Assembly: GCA_900554265.1 (NCBI GenBank)
Contig: USGZ01000110.1
Coordinates: 1-6,329, forward strand
Direction of reading: 5' to 3'
DNA length: 6,329 bases
Origin: an uncultured Porphyromonadaceae bacterium
Lineage (GTDB): Bacteria; Bacteroidota; Bacteroidia; Bacteroidales; Muribaculaceae
The notes under the pieces: model-generated
Seen by the model: the letters and a program-made list of their open reading frames with translations, nothing else
Databases searched by the model: none
What the model was told of the DNA's origin: nothing
Made by a program: the position numbers and the translations under genes
In this document: positions 1-5,965 of the stretch, in pieces
Layout of the letters: every line of letters begins with the position of its first letter
Numbering within the stretch: position 1 is the stretch's first letter

Positions 1-1
1 C

Positions 2-937
2 GGCGACACCGCCGCGATGAAGGAGCTGCTGATAATCTCCTCAATAGGCGACATGAAGAGCGCCACCCGCGAGTACATCTCCCTGCGCCAGCTGGCCCTT
101 CTTCTATTCCATGAGGGCGACCTCGAACGCGCCTACCGCTTCCTGAACATAGCGCTGGAGGACGCGGCGGCCTGCAACGCCCGCCAGCGCATCGTAGAGC
201 TCAACAACTCCTTCCCGCAGATCAACGGCATATACCTGGGCAAAATCCGCCAGCAGAGCCGCAGCCTGATGTGGATGGTAGTGGCCGCAATCGTTCTGCT
301 CGGTATCCTGGTTTTCGTGGCTCTGCGGCTGCGCAAGGGCATGGGCGAACTGCGCCGGTCCCGAAAGGCGGCCGCCGACGCCAACGAGCGCCTCAACCAG
401 GCCAACGCGGCCCTGAGCGAGAGCAACGCTGCCCTGAGCGCCGCCAACCGCGACCTCAACGAGAACTCGCAGCTCAAGGAAGTCTATATCGGCCGCTACA
501 TGGACCAGTGCATGACCTACATCGAGCGCCTTGACAACTACCGCAAGAGTCTCGGGCGCCTGGACGCCGTAGGACGCCGCGAGGAACTGCAGGAGCGTCT
601 GAAGTCGCCTGAAATGATCGAGCAGGAATTCCGAGGCTTCTACCGCAATTTCGACGAGACATTCCTCGGCATGTTCCCGGACTTCATAAGCGAGCTCAAC
701 GGCCTCCTGCGTCCCGGCGAGGAAGTCCAGCCGCGCAGGGACGGCAGCCTCACCCCCGAACTACGCATCTTCGCCCTCATCCGCCTTGGCATCTCGGACA
801 GCGACCGCATAGCCCGCTTCCTGCGCTACAGCGTCAGCACCATCTACAACTACCGCACCCGCATGCGCAACAAGGCCCGCGGCGACCGTGGCGCCCTTGA
901 GAGCGAAATAATGAAAATCGGGCGTTCCGAGAGCTGA
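2..937 (+). CDS. DUF6377-type membrane-anchored transcriptional regulator (5' truncated)
   Basis: Probable PUL regulator, missing its N-terminus: the frame is open from base 2 to the window edge, so the ATG at base 17 is probably internal. Numbering from that ATG, residues 15-72 look like TPR-type helices. Residues 84-104 form one hydrophobic membrane span, followed by basic RLRKG, which suggests a cytoplasmic C-terminus and a periplasmic TPR part. Residues 106-160 look like a coiled coil with leucines at 126, 133, 140 and 147. Residues 204-231 (FYRNFDETFLGMFPDF and flanks) and the C-terminal helix-turn-helix at about 245-290 (LTPELRIFALIRLGI, then SVSTIYNYRTRMRNKA) match my recollection of Bacteroidota DUF6377 proteins. 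Those are usually about 500-550 residues, so roughly 200 are missing. There is no kinase or receiver domain in the visible part. It lies 265 nt upstream of susC on the same strand, so control of that operon is plausible but inferred. The family call is fairly sure; ligand and DNA target are unknown. Confidence 0.85.
   Translation, partial: GDTAAMKELLIISSIGDMKSATREYISLRQLALLLFHEGDLERAYRFLNIALEDAAACNARQRIVELNNSFPQINGIYLGKIRQQSRSLMWMVVAAIVLLGILVFVALRLRKGMGELRRSRKAAADANERLNQANAALSESNAALSAANRDLNENSQLKEVYIGRYMDQCMTYIERLDNYRKSLGRLDAVGRREELQERLKSPEMIEQEFRGFYRNFDETFLGMFPDFISELNGLLRPGEEVQPRRDGSLTPELRIFALIRLGISDSDRIARFLRYSVSTIYNYRTRMRNKARGDRGALESEIMKIGRSES
404..445 (+). repeat. Two-copy 21-bp tandem repeat in the regulator's coiled coil
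   Basis: Bases 404-424 and 425-445 are adjacent 21-bp units. They agree at 16 of 21 positions, and 15 of the first 16 bases match (AACGCGGCCCTGAGCG versus AACGCTGCCCTGAGCG). Each unit encodes one heptad, NAALSES then NAALSAA, and the next heptad NRDLNEN continues the N-x-x-L pattern. The unit equals exactly two coiled-coil turns, so a duplication would keep both reading frame and heptad register. Convergent coiled-coil composition is the alternative to true duplication, but the near-identity of the first 16 bases favours duplication. Confidence 0.6.
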
Positions 938-942
938 AAAAC

Positions 943-981
943 GCTTCGGAAACGGCTTCCGGAGTTTACCTCCGAAGCTTT
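943..981 (+). terminator. Possible weak intrinsic terminator after the regulator gene
   Basis: GCTTCCGGAG at 955-964 pairs with CTCCGAAGC at 970-978. This gives a 9-bp stem with one bulged C and a TTTAC loop, and only three Ts follow (979-981) before an A run. It begins 17 nt after the regulator's stop codon, a normal terminator position. The short T tract makes it weak by Escherichia coli standards. A competing arm, GCTTCGGA at 943-950, is perfectly complementary to TCCGAAGC at 971-978, so two mutually exclusive folds are possible. A transcript-end or processing hairpin is the likeliest role. Confidence 0.45.
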
Positions 982-1060
982 AAAACGCTACATTAACATT
1001 AGCCTCATTTTCGTAAATTGTCCTGAAAATCCGCCTCTTAAAAATTTCAGCTTCCTAATT

Positions 1061-1107
1061 CGGCTGTATGTCCGATTTACCATCTTGCATACTCCGGCGC
1101 TATGCCG
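1061..1107. promoter_or_regulatory. Candidate operator: two copies of CGGC-nn-TATG-(T)-CCG
   Basis: CGGCTGTATGTCCG at 1061-1074 and CGGCGCTATGCCG at 1095-1107 share CGGC, TATG and CCG in the same order, with starts 34 bp apart (a little over three helical turns). Each copy also has dyad symmetry: CGG/CCG flanking 8 nt in the first, CGGC/GCCG flanking 5 nt in the second. The second copy fills most of the spacer between the proposed -33 and -7 promoter elements, where a bound regulator could act directly. The GC-rich blocks stand out from the AT-rich surroundings. The upstream regulator is the natural candidate ligand, but nothing in the sequence proves this, and short repeats of this size can occur by chance. 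Confidence 0.3.
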
Positions 1108-1115
1108 TATATTTG
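1084..1115 (+). promoter_or_regulatory. Bacteroidota-type promoter for the susC operon
   Basis: TATATTTG at 1108-1115 matches the -7 consensus TAnnTTTG of the Bacteroidota primary sigma factor exactly. CTTG at 1084-1087 matches the -33 TTTG at three of four positions, with a 20-nt spacer in the expected range. Transcription would start around 1120, giving a leader of about 80 nt. It faces susC and is the only full TAnnTTTG match I found on the + strand of this intergenic region. The imperfect -33 element fits a promoter that needs an activator. Confidence 0.65.
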
Positions 1116-1202
1116 CATCCAGAAAAACCAGTCTTAAATCTGAAAACACCTTATCATAACGAAAACAAACCAATCATCACTTCTATTAATCCTAACTAAT
1201 CA
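1116..1202 (+). other. susC 5' leader, G-poor and without a Shine-Dalgarno site
   Basis: The stretch from the proposed promoter to the susC start is rich in A and C and very poor in G, unlike the GC-rich genes around it. The bases just before the ATG (CTAACTAATCA) show no purine-rich Shine-Dalgarno site. That is normal in Bacteroidota, where unstructured A/T-rich leaders support initiation. I see no riboswitch-like fold and no convincing small reading frame. A small regulatory RNA target is possible here but cannot be seen directly. Confidence 0.4.
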
Positions 1203-4190
1203 ATGAGACAAAGTAACAGACCTGCCGCGTTGCTATTGGCACTGCTGCTGACAGTGACGGGCATATTCCAGGGCGCAGCCCAGGAACTGGCCGTCTCCGG
1301 TACCGTGACGGATACTTCGGGAGAGCCCCTCATCGGAGCCAGCGTGACCATCACCGGCCAGACCAACGGTGTCGTTACGGACATCGACGGGCAGTACACA
1401 ATCACGGCCTCCGCCCAGGGTTCGCTCACCTTCTCCTATATTGGATGCAAGAGCCAGGAAGTGGCCGTCCAGGGCCGTCCGTCCATCGACGTCGTCCTTC
1501 AGGAGGACGCCGCGCTTCTGGAAGAGGTTGTCGTTATCGGCTACGGCACAATGGACAAGAAAGAGCTTACCTCCGCCATCTCGCACGTAGGCAGCAAGGA
1601 CTTCCTATCGGTAAGTTCCGTCGACCCCTCGATGATGATTCAAGGCAAGGTTCCCGGCGTGTCTATTACCAATACCGGCGCCGGCGACCCCAACAACCAG
1701 GCCAGTATCCAGATCCGCGGTGTCAGTTCCCGCGCCGCAGGTCTGGGCCCGCTGATTGTCGTCGACGGTGTTCCCGGCGGTAACCTCACCAACATCAATC
1801 CCAACGACATCGAGTCCTTCGACATCCTCAAGGACGGCGCCGCATCGGCCATCTACGGTACCCGCGGTTCCAACGGCGTTATCCTCGTAACTACCAAGAA
1901 AGGCAGCAAGGACGGTCAGGTACACACGACCTATACCGGCACCGTGGCCTGGGACTTCGTAAACCACGAGCTCAACATGATGAGCGCCCAGGACTACCGC
2001 GACGTGCGCCTCGGCTGGGGCGACAGCGGTGTCGACCTGGGCGGCAACGTCGACTGGCTGGACGCCGTTACCCGCACCGGCTTCAGCACCCAGCATACCC
2101 TCAGCCTCAGCGGCGGCGGCGAGCGCTCGAACTACCGCGTTACGGTAGACTACAAGGACGCCAACGGCATCGACCTGCGCTCGCACCGCGAGGAATACGG
2201 CGCCCGCGCCAACGTCATGCACACCACCAAGGGCGGCCTGATCACCTTCTCCGCCAACGTCGCTCCCCGCATCATCTACCGCGACAATGCTGACTGGGGC
2301 GTGTTCCGCAACGCCATCGAGGCCAACCCGACCACCCCGATGATGGATCCGGAGAATCCCTCCTTATATTATAATTTCCAGGGCCAGGTAGTAGGCTACA
2401 ACCCCGTCGAGAAAATGAAACTCGAGAAAGACCACGCGGACACCAAGCTCCTGGACTGGGACGCTACGGCCAAGCTCAATCTCCTTCCGCTTCTGAGCAA
2501 GAGCGACGACTGCCCCCATACCCTGAGCACCCAGCTGATGTTCGCCGACCACCAGTACAGCAACGACAACTCCTGGTTCCGCCCCTCTACCTCGACTCTG
2601 GCCATCAACGCCGGCTACGACGGCGAAGCCTCCCGCTCCTACAGCTCCGAACGCCAATACGTAGTAGAATGGATCACCAACTACGGCCTGCGTCTGGACA
2701 AGCATAACCTCAAGGTCATGGCCGGCTACTCCTACCAGTACTCGCAGTACTCGGGCTTCAACGCCGAGAACAAGGACTTCCCCAACGACGGTCTCGGCTC
2801 CGACAACCTCGGCTCCGGAGAGCTCGCCAAGGAAGAAGGCGAGGTAGGCATGGGCAGCTACCGCAACGACGCCAAGCTCATCTCCTTCTTCGGCCGCGTA
2901 AGCTACGACTTTGCCGGCAAGTATCTCTTCACCGCCTCCCTGCGCCACGAAGGCTCCTCCAAATTCGGCGAGAACAACAAGTGGGGCAACTTCCCGGCCG
3001 TGTCCGCCGGCTGGCGCATCAGCGAGGAAAGTTTCATGAAGGACCTCACATGGCTCAACGACCTCAAGATCCGCGCCGACTACGGCGTGACCGGCAACCA
3101 GGACTTCTCCAGCTACCTGTCGCTGAGCACCATGGGCGGCTTCGGCTACTATTTCTATAACGGCAAGTACTTCCAGGTATGGGGCCCGGGCAAGAACGTC
3201 AACCCCGACCTGCGCTGGGAGAAAGGCAAGAACTGGAACGTCGGCATCGACTTCGCCGCATTCAACAACCGCCTGACCGGCTCGCTGAACTACTTCAGCC
3301 GCCACCAGCAGGACCTGCTGGGCAACTACAAGGTGTCCGTGCCGCCGTATCTGTTCGACGAAACCTTCGTCAACGTCGGCACCATGCGCAACACCGGCTT
3401 CGAGTTCGACCTCACCTTCGACGCCGTCCGCACCCGCGACTTCACCTATACGATGAACGTAGTAGGCACGACGATGAAGAACAAGTTCGTAAGCTTCAGC
3501 AACTCGGACTTCGTAGGCCAGGACTTCTACAATGTCGCCGACACCGAAGACCCCTACCCCTTCTATAGCCTCCAGCGTATCCAGAAGGGCGAATCGCTCG
3601 GCAACTTCTACATGTGGGAATACGCCGGCATAAACTCGGACGGCGAATGGCTCGTCTACGACGCCGAGGGCGACATCATCCGTGCCACCCAGGCCACCGA
3701 CGCCGACCGCAAGGTCGTAGGCAACGGCATGCCGAAGTTCACCGTCAGCACCACCCATACCTTCCGTTATAAGAACTTCGACCTGAGCCTCTTCTTCCGC
3801 GGCGCCTTCGGCTTCCATCTGTTCAACATCCACGACTTCTACTACGGCACCCGCAACTTCACCGGCAACCGTCTCTGCAAGGCCTACGGCAAGAACTTCG
3901 ACATCTCCCCGGACGCCAACCCCGTTGTCAGCGACTACTTCCTCGAGCGCGGCGACTACTTCAAGCTGGACGCCCTTACCCTGGGCTACACCCTGAAGAC
4001 CCCGAAGCTGCGTTTCATGGACGGTTTCCGCGTCTACGCCACGGCCAAGAACCTCTTCACCATCACGCGATTCACCGGCGTCGACCCCTCATCCTACCAG
4101 GTCAACGGCCTGACCCCCGGCGCGCAGTCATCCCGCACATACTATCCTACGACCCGCCAGCTCATCCTCGGCGTGCAGCTGGATTTCTGA
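1203..4190 (+). CDS. susC: SusC/RagA-type TonB-dependent outer-membrane transporter
   Basis: Outer-membrane beta-barrel that imports oligosaccharides into the periplasm using TonB-ExbBD energy, with SusD as its lid. The 995-residue length is typical. Residues 1 to about 27 are a signal peptide (basic start, LLALLL core, cleavage near GAAQ). Residues 30-103 form a carboxypeptidase-regulatory-like beta-sandwich (SGTVTDTSGEPLIGASV, ITASAQGSLTFSYIG). Residues 108-116 (EVVVIGYGT) are the usual TonB-box-region motif of SusC proteins. About 120-235 is the plug, with VPGVSI, IQIRGVSS, PLIVVDGVPGG and SFDILKDGAASAIYGTRGSN. The rest is the barrel, ending in aromatic LGVQLDF as outer-membrane proteins do. 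There is no N-terminal STN domain, so anti-sigma signalling is unlikely. The ATG at 1203 is chosen because a signal peptide follows directly. The stop is 26 nt before susD. The family is certain; the substrate is unknown. Confidence 0.97.
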   Translation: MRQSNRPAALLLALLLTVTGIFQGAAQELAVSGTVTDTSGEPLIGASVTITGQTNGVVTDIDGQYTITASAQGSLTFSYIGCKSQEVAVQGRPSIDVVLQEDAALLEEVVVIGYGTMDKKELTSAISHVGSKDFLSVSSVDPSMMIQGKVPGVSITNTGAGDPNNQASIQIRGVSSRAAGLGPLIVVDGVPGGNLTNINPNDIESFDILKDGAASAIYGTRGSNGVILVTTKKGSKDGQVHTTYTGTVAWDFVNHELNMMSAQDYRDVRLGWGDSGVDLGGNVDWLDAVTRTGFSTQHTLSLSGGGERSNYRVTVDYKDANGIDLRSHREEYGARANVMHTTKGGLITFSANVAPRIIYRDNADWGVFRNAIEANPTTPMMDPENPSLYYNFQGQVVGYNPVEKMKLEKDHADTKLLDWDATAKLNLLPLLSKSDDCPHTLSTQLMFADHQYSNDNSWFRPSTSTLAINAGYDGEASRSYSSERQYVVEWITNYGLRLDKHNLKVMAGYSYQYSQYSGFNAENKDFPNDGLGSDNLGSGELAKEEGEVGMGSYRNDAKLISFFGRVSYDFAGKYLFTASLRHEGSSKFGENNKWGNFPAVSAGWRISEESFMKDLTWLNDLKIRADYGVTGNQDFSSYLSLSTMGGFGYYFYNGKYFQVWGPGKNVNPDLRWEKGKNWNVGIDFAAFNNRLTGSLNYFSRHQQDLLGNYKVSVPPYLFDETFVNVGTMRNTGFEFDLTFDAVRTRDFTYTMNVVGTTMKNKFVSFSNSDFVGQDFYNVADTEDPYPFYSLQRIQKGESLGNFYMWEYAGINSDGEWLVYDAEGDIIRATQATDADRKVVGNGMPKFTVSTTHTFRYKNFDLSLFFRGAFGFHLFNIHDFYYGTRNFTGNRLCKAYGKNFDISPDANPVVSDYFLERGDYFKLDALTLGYTLKTPKLRFMDGFRVYATAKNLFTITRFTGVDPSSYQVNGLTPGAQSSRTYYPTTRQLILGVQLDF

Positions 4191-4209
4191 TGGTTCAATA
4201 ATCAAATCC
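4181..4209 (+). other. Intercistronic hairpin spanning the susC stop codon
   Basis: GGATTT at 4181-4186 pairs with AAATCC at 4204-4209, and GAT at 4189-4191 pairs with ATC at 4201-4203. This gives a 9-bp stem with a two-base bulge and a 9-nt loop. The susC stop (4188-4190) lies within the left arm, and the hairpin ends 7 nt before the susD start. No T run follows, so it is unlikely to be a terminator. It could affect mRNA processing, stability or susD initiation; the stem is A/T-rich and its significance is uncertain. Confidence 0.35.
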
Positions 4210-4216
4210 GACACCA

Positions 4217-5953
4217 ATGAAAATATTCAGATACATAGCCGCAGCGACAGTCGCACTGGTCAGCCTCGCTTCCTGCACCGACCTGCACGAGAACCTCTAC
4301 GACCAGGTGAACACCAACAATTACTACAACACCCAGAACGATGTTGTCCGCGCGGTATTCCGCCCCTTCGAGCACGCCTTCTGGAGCATCTGCAGCCGCC
4401 ACGTGCTCAACGAGCTCTCCGCGGACCAGCTCATCACCCCGACCCGCGACGGATGGTGGGACGACGGCGGCAAATGGCGCCGTCTGCACTACCACCAGTG
4501 GGACGTCGAGGACGGCGGCGACGCCCAGACCGAATGGAACGGCTGCTTCCAGGGCATAATGCAGTGCAACTACGTGATCGAGGACCTCGAGAAACTCGAC
4601 CCCGACCGTTTCGGCTTCTCAGACGCCGAGTTCAATAATCTTTTGGCGCAGTGCCGCGTTCTGCGCGCATGGTTCTACATCCGCCTTCTCGACGCCTTCC
4701 GCCATGTGCCCCTGGCCGTGAGCTACAACGACGTTTCCCTCAATTCCGAAGGTCAGGTAGAACCCCAGGTAATCTTCGAATTCATCGAGAGCGAGCTCAA
4801 GGACTGCCTCGGGCTGCTGACCACCAAGACCGCCCTCGGCACCCAGGCCAACCTCCAGGGCCAGTGGACCAAGGCCGGCGCCGCCGCACTTCTCGTGCGC
4901 CTGTACCTGAACGCCGAGGTCTACACCGGCACCCCGCGCTACACCGACTGCGCCACCTACGCCCAGAGCATCCTCGACGGCGAATACGGCGCCTACGAGG
5001 TAGCTCCGGTATGGGACGCCGCCTTCGACTGGGACAACAACACCTGCGACGAGGTAATCTTCGGCTTCCCCGGCGACCAGGGCTACTCCTACTGGCACTA
5101 CCAGGCCGACACCTACTGGTGGACCGTTCCCGCCCGCGCCCGCTATTACTTCGGCGACCGTAAGGCCAAGGCCGGCGACCACAACACAAAGTATGCCGCC
5201 TCTCCCAGCTACGACCTCAACGGCGACCTCTACACCTATGAGCTCGGCATGCCTGTCCAGAACTTCCGCAAGTATCCCGGCGACTACCGCATGCAGCTTT
5301 ACCGCAACCTCGGCAACAGCCGCCGCGAGGGCATGTTCCTCTTCGGCTACCTCGAGTACACCGACGAGAACGGCAAGACCGCCCGCGTGGCCGCTCCCGA
5401 GCAGCCATACGAGCTCTATATCCGCGACGCCGTAGGCCGCTTCCAGGGCCTGTCGCCCGACCGCTGGCCTACCGACAAGACCAGCACCCTCCCCAACGGC
5501 GACCACAACTCGGGATGGCACTTCGCCAAGTATCCTTTCTACAGCGACGAGGACGAGCACCAGATGGAATCCGACTTCACCGAAATCCGACTGCCCGAAA
5601 TCATCTACTCGCTGGCCGAATGCAAGCTCCGCTCCGGCGACGCCCGCGGTGCCGCAGAGCTCCTCAACAGCGTACGCAAGCGCAACTATCCCGAGGAGAA
5701 CTACGCCCAGGTACTATACTCGCCCGAAGGCACAGTGTCCCTGGACATGAACGAGATGCTGGCCGAATGGGGACGCGAGTTCTTCGCCGAGAGCCGCCGC
5801 CGCGTGGACCTCATCCGCTTCGGCAAGTTCTCCTCCGGCTCCTGGTGGGACAAGACCCCCGATGCCGACAACCACACCGAAATATTCCCCATCATGCGCC
5901 CGATTCTGAACGCCAACACCAATCTGGTCCAGAACCCCGGCTACAATAAATAA
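4217..5953 (+). CDS. susD: SusD/RagB-type surface glycan-binding lipoprotein
   Basis: Outer-membrane lipoprotein that captures oligosaccharides and closes over SusC. The signal peptide ends in lipobox LASC with the lipidated cysteine at residue 20, which supports the ATG at 4217. The length (578) is within the family range. Residues 143-165 (LAQCRVLRAWFYIRLLDAF) are the conserved TPR helix region, and LPEIIYSLAECKLRSGDARG at 459-478 is the C-terminal one. Residues 515-536 contain the family signature EW-REFF-ES-RR-DLIRFG, and the tail (FPI, LNAN, LVQNPGY) is characteristic. Aromatic-rich segments at 80-95 and 288-312 could contribute to the sugar-binding platform, which in SusD proteins is built of stacked aromatic side chains. 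The gene follows susC by 26 nt and ends 12 nt before the next start, so cotranscription is very likely. The substrate cannot be read from the sequence. Confidence 0.96.
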   Translation: MKIFRYIAAATVALVSLASCTDLHENLYDQVNTNNYYNTQNDVVRAVFRPFEHAFWSICSRHVLNELSADQLITPTRDGWWDDGGKWRRLHYHQWDVEDGGDAQTEWNGCFQGIMQCNYVIEDLEKLDPDRFGFSDAEFNNLLAQCRVLRAWFYIRLLDAFRHVPLAVSYNDVSLNSEGQVEPQVIFEFIESELKDCLGLLTTKTALGTQANLQGQWTKAGAAALLVRLYLNAEVYTGTPRYTDCATYAQSILDGEYGAYEVAPVWDAAFDWDNNTCDEVIFGFPGDQGYSYWHYQADTYWWTVPARARYYFGDRKAKAGDHNTKYAASPSYDLNGDLYTYELGMPVQNFRKYPGDYRMQLYRNLGNSRREGMFLFGYLEYTDENGKTARVAAPEQPYELYIRDAVGRFQGLSPDRWPTDKTSTLPNGDHNSGWHFAKYPFYSDEDEHQMESDFTEIRLPEIIYSLAECKLRSGDARGAAELLNSVRKRNYPEENYAQVLYSPEGTVSLDMNEMLAEWGREFFAESRRRVDLIRFGKFSSGSWWDKTPDADNHTEIFPIMRPILNANTNLVQNPGYNK

Positions 5954-5965
5954 AAGTACATACCT

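Noticed and set aside
17..19. ATG at base 17 as the true start of the regulator
   Set aside because: The same frame is open to the window edge, no signal or N-terminal domain begins there, and the family is normally much longer.
988..1173. Antisense 61-codon frame in the regulator-susC intergenic region
   Set aside because: It overlaps the proposed promoter and repeats, and has no recognisable features or promoter of its own.
3179..3568. Alternative + frames inside susC and susD (also 4651-5163 and 5515-5949)
   Set aside because: Arginine/proline-rich products typical of out-of-frame reading of GC-rich genes; the overlapping SusC/SusD frames are conserved throughout.
2364..3833. Long antisense open frame (489 codons) opposite susC
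   Set aside because: It lies entirely within susC and its product is a low-complexity V/A/E/G-rich sequence, as expected from reading G/C-ending codons backwards. No domain is recognisable.
4232..4248. Shared ATAGCCGCAGCG string in the signal-peptide codons of susD and the SusE/F-like gene
   Set aside because: Both encode I-A-A-A in hydrophobic lipoprotein signals. Twelve matching bases from similar composition and codon bias do not justify calling a repeat.
4619..5560. Long antisense open frame (313 codons) opposite susD
   Set aside because: Same artefact: a valine/glycine/alanine-rich product with no recognisable domain, lying opposite a clearly conserved SusD.
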